Assembly (NCBI GenBank): GCA_002840055.1
Contig: PGZJ01000005.1
Coordinates: forward strand, 156,340 to 220,339
Reading direction: 5' to 3'
From: Gammaproteobacteria bacterium HGW-Gammaproteobacteria-11
GTDB taxonomy: Bacteria > Pseudomonadota > Gammaproteobacteria > Pseudomonadales > Pseudomonadaceae
Length of the DNA stretch: 64,000 nt
Shown: positions 45,459 to 55,296 of the stretch, piece after piece
How the letters are laid out: the number at the start of each line of letters is the position of its first letter
Numbering within the stretch: the stretch's first letter is position 1
Notes under the pieces: generated by a model
Told to the model about the DNA's origin: nothing
What the model saw: only the letters and a program-made list of their open reading frames with translations
Database searches by the model: none
Translations under genes and position numbers: made by a program

Positions 45459-46507
45459 GGCTGCGCAGTCTGGTTCTTTGCTGCAGCCTGCTATGGCTTG
45501 GTGGTTGCTCAACGCTGGGCTACCTGAATCACACCTGGCAGGGCCAGCGTGAGGTCATGCGCCTGAGTGTACCGGTGACCGAGATCCTCGCCGACCACCA
45601 GGCCGATCCGGCCTTGCAAGCCCGGCTGGAACTGGCGTTGCAGGCCAGACGCTTTGCCAGCGAGCAACTGAAACTACCGGCCAATGCCAGTTATACCGCC
45701 TATACCGCGCTGCCTCGGCCCTATGTATTGTGGAACCTGTTTGTCACCCCGCCGCTGTCGATGGAGCCGCAGCAGCATTGTTACCCGCTGGCCGGCTGCA
45801 TTGCCTACAAGGGCTACTTCGATCAGCAACTGGCCGAACAGGCGGCGTCGCAATGGCGCGAGCAGGGCATGGATGTCTACATGGCTGGCATCCCGGCCTA
45901 TTCGACCCTGGGCTGGTACGACGATCCGTTGCTCAGCTCGATGCTGCACTGGAGTGATGACTATGTGGCCGGGCTGATTTTTCACGAATTGGCCCACCAG
46001 CAGTTCTATGTGCGCAACGACACCGCCTTCAACGAATCCTTTGCCAGCTTTGTCGAGCAGCAGGGTCTGCGTCAGTGGCGCCAGGAACGCAATCTGCCAA
46101 GCCCGGATATCAACATTGAGCGGCAGCGCCGCGAGTTTGTTGAACTGATGCTGCAGGCGCGCGCCGACCTGACCGAGCTGTTTGCCAGCCAACTGCCCTC
46201 TGATCAGCAATTGGCCGCCAAGGCTGCCCGTTTCCAGCAATTGCAGAGCGATTATCAGCACTTGCGTGATCAGCACTGGGCGGGCAGCCCGCGTTACGAC
46301 GGGTTTTTCACCGAACCGCTCAGCAATGCCCATTTGCTGCCCTTTGGTCTTTATGATCAGTGGGTCCCGGCCTTTGCTATGCTGTTTGAGCAGTCAGGTA
46401 AAGACTGGCCTGTTTTTTACTCGGCGGTCAGGCAGCTGGGTCGCCTGTCGCCCGAGAGTCGAGAGGCGGCTTTGCACGCATTGCAGTTGGCCAGTGAGAA
46501 GCTATAG
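45455..46507 (+). CDS. Lipoprotein zinc aminopeptidase-like protein (COG4324 type)
   Basis: This 350-residue protein has a lipoprotein signal peptide with the lipobox LGGC (cysteine at about residue 18), so it is probably attached to a membrane facing the periplasm. A zinc-protease motif HELAHQ at about residues 173-178 and a downstream [12 protein letters not shown] match the predicted aminopeptidase family COG4324. The GTG start overlaps the trpI stop (GTGA), so it is coupled to trpI, although no link to tryptophan is known. The substrate is unknown. Confidence 0.85.
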   Translation: MRLRSLVLCCSLLWLGGCSTLGYLNHTWQGQREVMRLSVPVTEILADHQADPALQARLELALQARRFASEQLKLPANASYTAYTALPRPYVLWNLFVTPPLSMEPQQHCYPLAGCIAYKGYFDQQLAEQAASQWREQGMDVYMAGIPAYSTLGWYDDPLLSSMLHWSDDYVAGLIFHELAHQQFYVRNDTAFNESFASFVEQQGLRQWRQERNLPSPDINIERQRREFVELMLQARADLTELFASQLPSDQQLAAKAARFQQLQSDYQHLRDQHWAGSPRYDGFFTEPLSNAHLLPFGLYDQWVPAFAMLFEQSGKDWPVFYSAVRQLGRLSPESREAALHALQLASEKL

Positions 46508-46670
46508 TGGCTAAGTAATATTGTGCTCTTGCCCTTGTCGATCCCTAGTGCTTTGCATGTAAGGTTTGAATGCCTGTCCTGGCGCTTGACTGCGCTGCCA
46601 GAGTTCAACAAGAGAGGCATGATGCGCTGCAGCTTGCTGGTAAAAAAACCTGGCCCAAGGACTGGATGCC

Positions 46671-49600
46671 ATGACTGATCATGATCTAGCAGAAGAGCGC
46701 ACGAGATTGCAGCCGCCCCGTGCCCACTGGTTGGCCGCGTTGTTGACTGCCCTTATTAGCGGCGTGCTGGCATTCATTATTGGTTACGGTCTGCACCAGC
46801 ATAATCGCATGCAGCATGAACAGCAGTTTGCCGAACGTGTGCAGGCGCATGCACAAGGTATTGCCGATCACGTTCACCGCAGTCTGGGCGCGGTTTATAC
46901 CCTGGGCGCCATGGTCCAGGTTTCTGCGCAGGAGATTGATAACTTTCAGCTGCTGGCTGAAGAGCTGAGCAGCTATTTTCCCGGCACATCCATATTGGCC
47001 TTGGCCAAGGATGGTGTGGTCAGCCAGGTCTGGCCAGAGCCGGGGAATGAGGGGGAAATGCAGCGCGATTTGCTGCAGGACCCCGAGCGCGGCGCAGACG
47101 CGCTTCAAGCGCTGCAAAACAAGAGTCTGACCCTCTCCAACGCCTTTTATCTGGCCCAGGGCGGCCGTGCCCTGGCTGGCCGTCTGCCGATATTTGTCAG
47201 TGATGCGCGCGGTTCTGAACGCTTCTGGGGTTTCGCCGTGGCGGTTTTGCACATGGACACTATCGAGCAACTGCCTGATGTACAGGGTATGTATCAGCAG
47301 CAACTGGATTTCCGCCTGTGGCGTCTGGACCCGGACAGTGGTCAGCGTGACTTGCTGCTACCGCTAAACCAGCAGCAGGCCTTGGTTGCACCCCTTGAGG
47401 TATCTTTGGACCTGCCCAACGCCTACTGGATTTTGAGCGTCGAACCGCCGCCGGTTCCGCAGCTCTGGCAGCGCGCGTTGATCATGTTTCTGGTGGGGCT
47501 GGTAACCAGTATTGCGCTGGGATACTCGGTTTTGCAGTTACTCAATATGCGCTGGCAACGCATGAACCTCGAGACCCTGGTGGCCGAGCAGACGCGCTCG
47601 GCGGTGGAGGCGCGCAACGATATGGCGGCGGTGATTCATGCCGTGCCGGATCTATTGTTCGAGTTGGATGGTGAGGGCCACTACCATAAATTCTATTCCC
47701 ACAGCCCTGAACTGCTGCAGGGCTCGTTCGAGGAAATCAAGGGTCGTCCCGTGTCCGAGGTGCTGCCCAACCAGGCGGCGGTGCAGGTGATGGCGGCGCT
47801 GGCCGAGGCCGGACTCAACGGCTGGTCCAGTGGCTACAGCTTTCCGCTGCGGGGTGCCGAGGGTGAACAGTGGTTTGAACTCTCGGTGGCGCACAAGGCC
47901 TCCCGACCCAACGAGGGCGAGCGCTTTATCGTATTGTCCCGGGATATTACCCAGCGCAAGGTCAGTGAAGAACAGAACCGTCAATTGCTAGGGCGGTATC
48001 GGTCCTTTGTCAGTGCCTCGAATACCGGCGCCTGGGAATACCATGTCAGTACGGGCCGTTTGATCTTGAGTGACGAGTACTTTCTCATGTTGGGTTACAA
48101 CCCGGCCGAGCAGCAACAGGATCCGCAGTATGGCTCGTTACAGGTCTGGATTGATCTGTTGCATCCGGATGATCGTGATGAGGCTGCGCGCTGTTTTTCC
48201 GAGTACTTCCGAGCGCCGTCGCAGCGCATGTACGAAAATCGCTTTCGCGCCCGCAATGCAGCCGGAGAGTGGGTCTGGATTCTGGCCCGTGGCCGTTTTC
48301 TTCTGGATCAGGATGGCCAACTGACGGATCTGATTGTCGGTACCCATATCGATATCAACGACACCGTCCGTGCCAGTGAGGAGTTGAAGCTGGTGGGTCA
48401 GGTATTTGAACAAAGCAGCGAGGCCTTTCTGATAACCGATGCTGCCCAGCGCATCGTCAAGGTCAACAAGGCGTTTACCGATATCACCGGCTTCAGTGCT
48501 GAGGATGCGCTGGGTAAAACGCCGGCCATGTTGTCATCCGGTCAGCATGACCGGGACTTCTACCGGCAGATGTGGGCTGAGATCGACGACAAGGGTCATT
48601 GGCAGGGTGAGGTCTGGAATCGCCGCAAGGACGGTAGCGTCTATCCCGAGTGGCTGCGTATCAGCCGCATGCACGATGAGCAGGGCAAGGTCAGCCACTA
48701 TGTTGCAGTGTTGAGTGATATTACCCAGCGCAAGGCCGATGAGCAGCATATTCATCAGCTCGCCTATTTTGATGTGCTGACCGGCCTGCCCAACCGCACC
48801 ATGTTTGAAGAGCGCGCGCAGATGGCTCTGAGCCTGGCCGAGCGGCATGGCAAGCAACTGGCGATGATGTTTATCGATCTGGACAACTTCAAGAACGTCA
48901 ATGACTCACTCGGTCATCAGGTTGGTGATGCCCTGCTGGTGGCCTTTGCCACCAGGCTGACCAGCTTGCTGCGCGACGAGGATACGCTGTCACGCACCGG
49001 CGGCGATGAATTTATCCTGATTCTGCCCGAGGTTGATGGGGTGGGTGCAGCCCATATTGCCCAGCGCATTATCGATGCCATGGCCGTCTCCCTGCATGCC
49101 GCCGGGCATGATCTGACCGTTACCGCGTCAATCGGTATTGCCCTGTATCCGGACGATGCGCAGGATCTGGTCAGTCTGCACAGCAATGCCGATATCGCCA
49201 TGTACCGGGCCAAACAGGATGGTCGCAACGGTTACAGCTTCTTTATGCCGACCATGCAGACCCATTATGTACGTACCCTGCAAATAGAAAACGCCCTGCG
49301 CTATGCCCTGTCTCTGGGGCAGTTGAGCGTGTATTTCCAGCCGCAACACAACCTGCTTGACGACAGTCTGATCGGCGCCGAGGCTTTGTTGCGTTGGACT
49401 CATCCGGAGTTGGGTAGCGTCTCCCCGGCCGAGTTTATTCCGGTCGCCGAGAACAGCGGACTGATTATCCCGATTGGGGAATGGGTGCTGGCCGAGTCGA
49501 TGAAACAGCTCGCCGACTGGCATGTACTTGGCCACACTGACATGAGCATCGCCGTTAACTTGTCCGCAGGGCAATTCCGAGACGCCAACCTGCCCGGCAA

Positions 49601-50057
49601 GATCAGTGCGCTGCTGGATAGCACGGGTATTCCTGCGCGGGCGCTGGAGCTGGAGTTGACTGAAAGCATTACCATGCATGACCCGGAAAGTGCCATTCAG
49701 ATCATCGACACCTTGAACGCGCTGGGCCTGAAAATGGCACTGGACGATTTCGGTACCGGCTATTCCTCGATGAGTTATCTGAAGCGCTTTCATTTGCACA
49801 AGATCAAGATTGACCAGTCCTTTATCCGCGACCTGACTGCGGATAGTGAGGATGCCGCCATCGTCAATGCCACCATAACCCTGTCCAAGACACTGGGGAT
49901 GCAGAGCCTGGCTGAGGGTGTGGAAACCGAGGTGCAGCGGGATTTTCTGCGTCAGGCAGGTTGTGGTTTTGCCCAGGGTTACTTCTACAGCCGGCCCTTG
50001 CCGGCCCAGGCCTTTATTGATTACATGACCGGCTGTTCCAAGGGAAAGCCAGCCTAA
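46671..50057 (+). CDS. Membrane CHASE-PAS-PAS-PAS-GGDEF-EAL c-di-GMP enzyme
   Basis: The 1128-residue protein could both make and break c-di-GMP. In order: a membrane helix (about 20-43), a CHASE-like periplasmic sensor (70-250), a second helix (268-290), three PAS domains (about 315-430, 445-565, 572-690), GGDEF (695-855) and EAL (870-1115). GGDEF is intact at 777-781 with an RDED I-site before it. The EAL side has EALLRW, the DDFGTGYSS motif and KIDQSFI, so it looks catalytic. A 163-bp gap separates it from the peptidase gene. The stop overlaps the aacS ATG by one base. Confidence 0.95.
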   Translation: MTDHDLAEERTRLQPPRAHWLAALLTALISGVLAFIIGYGLHQHNRMQHEQQFAERVQAHAQGIADHVHRSLGAVYTLGAMVQVSAQEIDNFQLLAEELSSYFPGTSILALAKDGVVSQVWPEPGNEGEMQRDLLQDPERGADALQALQNKSLTLSNAFYLAQGGRALAGRLPIFVSDARGSERFWGFAVAVLHMDTIEQLPDVQGMYQQQLDFRLWRLDPDSGQRDLLLPLNQQQALVAPLEVSLDLPNAYWILSVEPPPVPQLWQRALIMFLVGLVTSIALGYSVLQLLNMRWQRMNLETLVAEQTRSAVEARNDMAAVIHAVPDLLFELDGEGHYHKFYSHSPELLQGSFEEIKGRPVSEVLPNQAAVQVMAALAEAGLNGWSSGYSFPLRGAEGEQWFELSVAHKASRPNEGERFIVLSRDITQRKVSEEQNRQLLGRYRSFVSASNTGAWEYHVSTGRLILSDEYFLMLGYNPAEQQQDPQYGSLQVWIDLLHPDDRDEAARCFSEYFRAPSQRMYENRFRARNAAGEWVWILARGRFLLDQDGQLTDLIVGTHIDINDTVRASEELKLVGQVFEQSSEAFLITDAAQRIVKVNKAFTDITGFSAEDALGKTPAMLSSGQHDRDFYRQMWAEIDDKGHWQGEVWNRRKDGSVYPEWLRISRMHDEQGKVSHYVAVLSDITQRKADEQHIHQLAYFDVLTGLPNRTMFEERAQMALSLAERHGKQLAMMFIDLDNFKNVNDSLGHQVGDALLVAFATRLTSLLRDEDTLSRTGGDEFILILPEVDGVGAAHIAQRIIDAMAVSLHAAGHDLTVTASIGIALYPDDAQDLVSLHSNADIAMYRAKQDGRNGYSFFMPTMQTHYVRTLQIENALRYALSLGQLSVYFQPQHNLLDDSLIGAEALLRWTHPELGSVSPAEFIPVAENSGLIIPIGEWVLAESMKQLADWHVLGHTDMSIAVNLSAGQFRDANLPGKISALLDSTGIPARALELELTESITMHDPESAIQIIDTLNALGLKMALDDFGTGYSSMSYLKRFHLHKIKIDQSFIRDLTADSEDAAIVNATITLSKTLGMQSLAEGVETEVQRDFLRQAGCGFAQGYFYSRPLPAQAFIDYMTGCSKGKPA

Positions 50058-52012
50058 TGACCTCAGAGATACTTTATCAGCCTGATCAACAGCGTCAGAA
50101 CAACAGCAACATGGCGCGCTACCGTGACTGGTTGCACAGCCAGGGGCAGGACCCGGGTCCGGATTATGCGTCTCTGCATGCCTGGTCGATTGCTGATCCG
50201 GCTCGCTTCTGGAGCAGCATCTGGACCTATACCGGGGTGCTGGCCGAGCCGCTGAGCGGTCCGGTACTGGCCAATGCGACCATGCCCGGGGCACAGTGGT
50301 TTCCCCAGGCCAGACTGAATTTTGCCGAGAACCTGCTGCGCCATCAGTCCGCCGAGCAATTGCAGCGCACCCGACTCTTTGCCCGCTCGGAGACCCGTGG
50401 TGATATCAGGCTCAGCGGCGCCGAGCTGAACCAGCAGGTCGCGGCGCTGGCCAGCTGGATGCGCGCGGTTGGCATCCAGGCCGGTGATCGTGTCGCCGCC
50501 GTGCTGGGTAACACGCCGGAAGCTCTGGTTGGCATGCTCGCCAGTGCCAGTATCGGCGCGATCTGGTCGTCCGCCTCACCGGATTTTGGCAACGCCGGGA
50601 TACTGGATCGCTTTGGTCAGATCGCCCCCAGGCTGCTGATCTGTGTGAATGGCTACGGTTATGGCGGCAAGCGCTTTGAACGGCAGTCACAGGCGCTTGA
50701 GCTGGCGCAGCAACTATCGACGGTTGAGCACATACTGATGGTCCGGCAGCTGCCGGATGCACCTCTGGCCGGCGGGGTGCTGGAATGGGACACCGTGCTG
50801 GCCGCGCATCAGGGCGCGGCCCTGGGGTTTGAACGCCTGCCCTTTGATCACCCGCTCTATATTCTCTATTCCTCCGGCACCACCGGCGTGCCCAAGTGCA
50901 TCGTCCATGGCGCCGGTGGCACCCTGTTGCAACACAGCAAGGAATTGCTGTTGCACACGGATCTGCAGCCTGCTGACGTGTTCTTCTACTTCACCACCTG
51001 TGGCTGGATGATGTGGAACTGGCTGGCCTCTGGCCTGTTGACCGGCGCTGAACTGGTGCTGTTTGACGGTAACCCCGGACACCCCGACCTGGGGCGGCTC
51101 TGGCAACTGGCCGAGGACCGTCAGGTGACGCACTTCGGCACCAGCGCCAAGTTTCTTGGCAGTTGCCGCAATGCCCACCAGCAGCCAGGTCAAAGCCATG
51201 ATCTGAGTGCTCTGCGGGTGCTGCTGTCGACCGGCTCACCGCTGTTGCCGGAGGATTTCGACTGGGTCTATCAGGCAGTGAAAACCGACCTGTTGCTGGG
51301 CTCGATTTCCGGCGGTACCGATATTGTGTCCTGCTTTGTTGGCTGCAGTCCGCTGTTACCGGTCAGACGCGGTGTTATCCAATGCCGGTTGCTGGGCATG
51401 GACGTACAGGCCATGAACGAGCAGGGCCAGGTGGTGATGGGTGAGCGCGGAGAACTGGTCTGCCTGCAGCCGGCACCCTGCATGCCGATTGGCTTCTGGA
51501 ATGACGCGGACGGAAGTCGTTACCGGGATGCCTATTTCTCGCGTTTCCTGGGGGTGTGGGCGCATGGTGACTATGTCGAGTTCGATAGCCAGGGTGGCTG
51601 CATCATTCATGGTCGCAGCGACGCCACACTGAATCCCGGCGGCGTACGTATTGGCACGGCGGAAATCTATCGTCAGGTCGAAACCCTGGAGGAGATAGCC
51701 GACAGCCTGGTAGTTGGTCAGGACTGGCAGGGCGATGTGCGCATTGTACTACTGCTGGTTATGAATCCTGGCTACCTGCTGGATGATGCCTTGATCCAGC
51801 GTCTGCGCCAGCGCATCCGCGACAATGCCAGCCCACGCCATGTACCGGCACGGATTCTGGCTGTGCGGCAGATTCCCTACACGCGCAGTGGCAAGAAGGT
51901 CGAGCTGGCGGTGGCCAAGCTGTTGCGTCATGAGCCGGTAACCAACCGTGAGGCGCTGGCTAATCCCGAGGCGCTGGATGAGATTGCTGCCTTGCAGGCG
52001 CTATGGAACTAA
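50057..52012 (+). CDS. aacS: Acetoacetate--CoA ligase
   Basis: AacS activates acetoacetate to acetoacetyl-CoA with ATP, used in ketone-body or polyhydroxybutyrate metabolism. The 651-residue ANL-superfamily protein has the P-loop YSSGTTGVPK at about residues 275-284, GSISGGTDIVSCFVG, and the catalytic lysine region TRSGKKVELAV. The N-terminal extension (ARYRDWL) is typical of this family rather than acetyl-CoA synthetase. The ATG overlaps the c-di-GMP enzyme stop (TAATG). Its stop overlaps tail-to-tail with the REC-HDOD gene by four bases. Confidence 0.94.
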   Translation: MTSEILYQPDQQRQNNSNMARYRDWLHSQGQDPGPDYASLHAWSIADPARFWSSIWTYTGVLAEPLSGPVLANATMPGAQWFPQARLNFAENLLRHQSAEQLQRTRLFARSETRGDIRLSGAELNQQVAALASWMRAVGIQAGDRVAAVLGNTPEALVGMLASASIGAIWSSASPDFGNAGILDRFGQIAPRLLICVNGYGYGGKRFERQSQALELAQQLSTVEHILMVRQLPDAPLAGGVLEWDTVLAAHQGAALGFERLPFDHPLYILYSSGTTGVPKCIVHGAGGTLLQHSKELLLHTDLQPADVFFYFTTCGWMMWNWLASGLLTGAELVLFDGNPGHPDLGRLWQLAEDRQVTHFGTSAKFLGSCRNAHQQPGQSHDLSALRVLLSTGSPLLPEDFDWVYQAVKTDLLLGSISGGTDIVSCFVGCSPLLPVRRGVIQCRLLGMDVQAMNEQGQVVMGERGELVCLQPAPCMPIGFWNDADGSRYRDAYFSRFLGVWAHGDYVEFDSQGGCIIHGRSDATLNPGGVRIGTAEIYRQVETLEEIADSLVVGQDWQGDVRIVLLLVMNPGYLLDDALIQRLRQRIRDNASPRHVPARILAVRQIPYTRSGKKVELAVAKLLRHEPVTNREALANPEALDEIAALQALWN

Positions 52013-53148
52013 CTGCTCAGGTCCTGGCTTCCCAGGCCTATCCATTGCTTTAACTGCGCTAGCTGTGCCGGGTTGTTGTCCAGACCGCACTCCAGCGCAG
52101 CTATGCGCATCAGAACCAGATCCTTGCGTTGTCCCCCCTGTGGCAGTTTGAACAGCGAGCCGACCAACTCACGAATCACAAAGGGCAACTGCAGATTGAC
52201 CTTGATGCGGTTGCCAAAGGCCGGTGCAAAGCGCTCGATTGCGGGTGCCAACTGTTCATCATCCAGCGCTTGGCCGAAGTTAAGAAAGTTCTGCAGGGCA
52301 CAGAGTACCGCCATTTCTCCCAGGCGACACAGACTCACCGCCGTGCGCACCGGTCCCTGGGCAATGGATTGGTGATCGGCTAGCCGGGTCAGTATCTTTG
52401 CCAGCTTCGCCTGCTCGGCCAGCAGATCCGTCGCCAGTTCTTGCAGCCGCGGATCACTGAGAACAGGGCGGCTGCGGGCCAGCCGCTGGCATAGTGCGAT
52501 ACTGGCGGGCAGGCCCAACTGCTCAATGGCGGACTCTACGCTGAGGCAGTCAAAGGCGTTTTCCGGCCGATCTGCTCGGTTTACCGCGCTGATCAAACCT
52601 GCGGTCAGGGCTGGCTCCTGACGTGCCAGTCTGACCAGTTCTTGCACCGAACAGGCGTTCTCAAGGGTCTCTGCCCTTTGCCTTGTACCCGGCTGGCTCC
52701 ATGGAATGAACAGCGTCTGGTTCAGGCGTTGCTCAAGGAAGGCCGATAGATCATTCAGCCCCTCAAGGTCAGCAAGGGGGATGGTGTCGGTCTTGATCAG
52801 CGTACCCAGACGCTTGAGCAGATCCGCGACGTTGAAGGGCTTGGCGATAAAGTCAGTGATACCCGCCTTGCGTGCCTTGATCACGGTTTCCCGGTCAATG
52901 CTGGCGGTCACCAGAATACAGGGGCATCCTGGATTCAAACGCTTCATGGCGGTTACCACATCCAGCCCGCTGGCATCGGGCAGGTGCAGGTCGGTCAGCA
53001 GCAGATCTACCCAGGCACCGCGAAAATGGTTGAGCGCCGGGGTAACACGTTCAAAGACAGTGATGCTGGCCTGTGGATTCAGACTCAGCAAAACCTGCCT
53101 GAGCAGGTCGGCAATCCAGCTGTCGTCCTCGACTATGACAATTTTCAA
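52009..53148 (-). CDS. Response regulator with HDOD output domain
   Basis: The 379-residue protein has an N-terminal receiver domain (1-125) with the acid pair in VEDD and phospho-acceptor Asp53 in LLTDLHLPD. A HDOD domain follows at about residues 140-330. HDOD proteins are often signalling adaptors without known enzymatic activity. It is last in a minus-strand operon, overlapping the Hpt-REC-REC-GGDEF gene by four bases. Its stop (52009-52011) overlaps the aacS stop on the other strand. The target of the output domain is unknown. Confidence 0.92.
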   Translation of the reverse strand: MKIVIVEDDSWIADLLRQVLLSLNPQASITVFERVTPALNHFRGAWVDLLLTDLHLPDASGLDVVTAMKRLNPGCPCILVTASIDRETVIKARKAGITDFIAKPFNVADLLKRLGTLIKTDTIPLADLEGLNDLSAFLEQRLNQTLFIPWSQPGTRQRAETLENACSVQELVRLARQEPALTAGLISAVNRADRPENAFDCLSVESAIEQLGLPASIALCQRLARSRPVLSDPRLQELATDLLAEQAKLAKILTRLADHQSIAQGPVRTAVSLCRLGEMAVLCALQNFLNFGQALDDEQLAPAIERFAPAFGNRIKVNLQLPFVIRELVGSLFKLPQGGQRKDLVLMRIAALECGLDNNPAQLAQLKQWIGLGSQDLSS

Positions 53149-54815
53149 GCCTGCTCCTCTGAGTCATCCTGACGGCTGCATTCAACGCGGTTGCGGCCCA
53201 GATTTTTGGCCCGGTACAAGGCTTTATCGGCCTGTTCAAGCAGGTCGTTACCCCACCAGTCAGGGTTGTCGCAGGCACTGATGCCGGCACTGAAACTGCA
53301 ATTGAACAGGCCGTCCGCACCGTTAAACTGCAGGGTGTTGAAGTCGCGGCGAATCTCATCCAACAGATGCTGAGCTTGAACAGCATTACAGGCTGGTAGA
53401 ACGGCGACGAACTCTTCACCACCGTAACGTCCCAAACGGTCGATTTTGCGCAGACGCTGGCGTAACAGATTGGCCAAGGCACGTATGACGTTATCGCCCA
53501 TGCCATGGCCATGTTTATCGTTGACTGATTTGAAAAGATCAATATCAATCATCGCCACGCTCACCGGCTGCCGGGTACGCACTGAACGTTCCACTTCGAG
53601 CACGACTTGGTCTTTGATGTCGGCGTGCTTGAGTAGGCCCGTCAGGCTGTCTCGTGCCAGTGCCTGACCCATCCGTCGAGCACGCTGAGCGCGCGAAAAA
53701 ACCGCATTCAGCAGATCGCTGTCACTGATCGGTTTGGTAATGAAGTCGTCACCGGCCTTGATCAGGGCGGCCATTTGCAAGCGTGTATCGGTTTCAGCCG
53801 ACAGGTAAATGATAGGGACACGCAGCCAATCATCGTTCAGGCGAATTATCTGCGCCAGCTCAGGCCCGCTGTAGTCAGGCATATTGACATCCATTAACAC
53901 TACATCAGGGGCAAATCGAGCCATCACGTTGAGCAGACCCGTTGGCTCCAGAAGCACCTCGACGAGCATGTCACTGCCACGTAATACAGCTTCAAAGCGC
54001 GCTGCCAAGGCATGGTCGTCATCAATAATCAGTACTCGAAAAGGCTCGCTATGACGCTTGTTGAAGCAACTCTCAAGTCGGTTTTCCAGTGCGGGTAAAT
54101 CGACCGGTTTGGTGAAAAAGCCCTGAGCGCCGGCCCTAACAGCCTGAAGTTGTTTTGTGAACTTATGGTCATCAGCCAATGCAATCAGTGGTAGCGATTC
54201 GCTGAGCCCGACATGTAAGTCCTTAAGATAGACCAGGGCAGGCTGGTCTATCAGGCTGAAATCAATGATGAGGGCATCCGGTAAACCGGCTTCAATGGCA
54301 ACAGATAAATCACTAAAGCGGCTGAAACCAAGGGTTTCATAGCCAAAGCTGTTGAGCGTATTACAGATGTCATCGGACAGCGTTTCATTGCTCTCCAATA
54401 GAAAAATACGTCGACGGCGTTCAGTCAGGTTTGTGTCTGATGCTGGAACGGGTACTGGTGTCGAGTCAGCAGGCGGCACTGAGGCGACTGCAAGCTGCGA
54501 TGACAGCTGTTGCAGTCCGGCTATAAGTGCGCGTCGAGCAGGCCTATCCAGCTCGTGTATCGGGCTATTCTTTATCTGCAGTTCAAGAATACGCGCATTC
54601 TCGCCCAGCGTTTTTAAACCGAAAGTCCCAGCGCTGCCAGCGATTTTATGCAGACGATTTCGCAGCTCCAGCAGGATCGGCTCAGAGTCTACTGGCTTGC
54701 GGTTTAGCATGTCTGCCAGTTCGAGTATGGCCGATAACTCGTGGCTTGCGTGTATGCGAAAGTTGTTGTTCAACTGTCGCAGTTGCGCTTGCAACGCTTT
54801 ATTGTTTATCGGCAT
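53145..54815 (-). CDS. Hpt-REC-REC-GGDEF phosphorelay diguanylate cyclase
   Basis: The 556-residue protein combines four modules. The Hpt domain has the phospho-His His56 in HKIAGSAGTFG. REC1 (about 137-250) has candidate Asp185 but its usual N-terminal acid pair is replaced by LLESN, so it may be degenerate. REC2 (about 260-375) is complete, with IIDDD and Asp309 in VVLMDVNMPD. GGDEF (about 385-545) has the active variant GGEEF at 465-469 with an RKID I-site. It overlaps the CheY-like gene by 17 bases and the REC-HDOD gene by four. Confidence 0.94.
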   Translation of the reverse strand: MPINNKALQAQLRQLNNNFRIHASHELSAILELADMLNRKPVDSEPILLELRNRLHKIAGSAGTFGLKTLGENARILELQIKNSPIHELDRPARRALIAGLQQLSSQLAVASVPPADSTPVPVPASDTNLTERRRRIFLLESNETLSDDICNTLNSFGYETLGFSRFSDLSVAIEAGLPDALIIDFSLIDQPALVYLKDLHVGLSESLPLIALADDHKFTKQLQAVRAGAQGFFTKPVDLPALENRLESCFNKRHSEPFRVLIIDDDHALAARFEAVLRGSDMLVEVLLEPTGLLNVMARFAPDVVLMDVNMPDYSGPELAQIIRLNDDWLRVPIIYLSAETDTRLQMAALIKAGDDFITKPISDSDLLNAVFSRAQRARRMGQALARDSLTGLLKHADIKDQVVLEVERSVRTRQPVSVAMIDIDLFKSVNDKHGHGMGDNVIRALANLLRQRLRKIDRLGRYGGEEFVAVLPACNAVQAQHLLDEIRRDFNTLQFNGADGLFNCSFSAGISACDNPDWWGNDLLEQADKALYRAKNLGRNRVECSRQDDSEEQA

Positions 54816-55194
54816 GGAATTGGGACCATAGTGTGCGAATCTGATCGGCCAGGGTCATGGGGTCAAAGGGCTTGCTGATCACCCCGGCGGCGCCCAACTG
54901 ATGGTATTCATGCAGTTCACTGCCCTGTACCTTGGCCGTCATGAAAATCACCGGTACCTGACTCAGGCTTGGCATCTGCTGTAAATGCACGAGGGTTTCC
55001 GGGCCATCCATGCCGGGCATCATCACATCCAGCAGAATGACGTGAGGGGCAAACTTCTCTACCTGTTCAAGGCCCTCCTTGCCAGAGCTGCAGCTGACGA
55101 CCCGGAAGCCACCGACAATCTCAAGGGCAACGCGGGCGACTTCCTGAATCGACAGGTCGTCTTCAATGTGTAAAACACGCTCCAGCTCAAGCAT
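54799..55194 (-). CDS. CheY-like single-domain response regulator
   Basis: The 131-residue protein is a lone receiver domain. The acid pair is in HIEDD, the phospho-acceptor is Asp56 in VILLDVMMPGMDG, and the conserved Thr and Lys are in FMTAK and SKPFDP. With no output domain it probably passes phosphate between the kinase upstream and the Hpt domain encoded downstream, or binds a partner protein. It lies 102 bp after the kinase gene and overlaps the next gene by 17 bases. Confidence 0.95.
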   Translation of the reverse strand: MLELERVLHIEDDLSIQEVARVALEIVGGFRVVSCSSGKEGLEQVEKFAPHVILLDVMMPGMDGPETLVHLQQMPSLSQVPVIFMTAKVQGSELHEYHQLGAAGVISKPFDPMTLADQIRTLWSQFHADKQ

Positions 55195-55296
55195 AGGTCA
55201 AGGGTCCCGATCCGCTATGAATAACAGGCATCCTGCCATCTGCTCCAGTCAGTATAGTGTACAGCGCCTGGACGGCGCTCTGTTCAGCGCTGTGTT

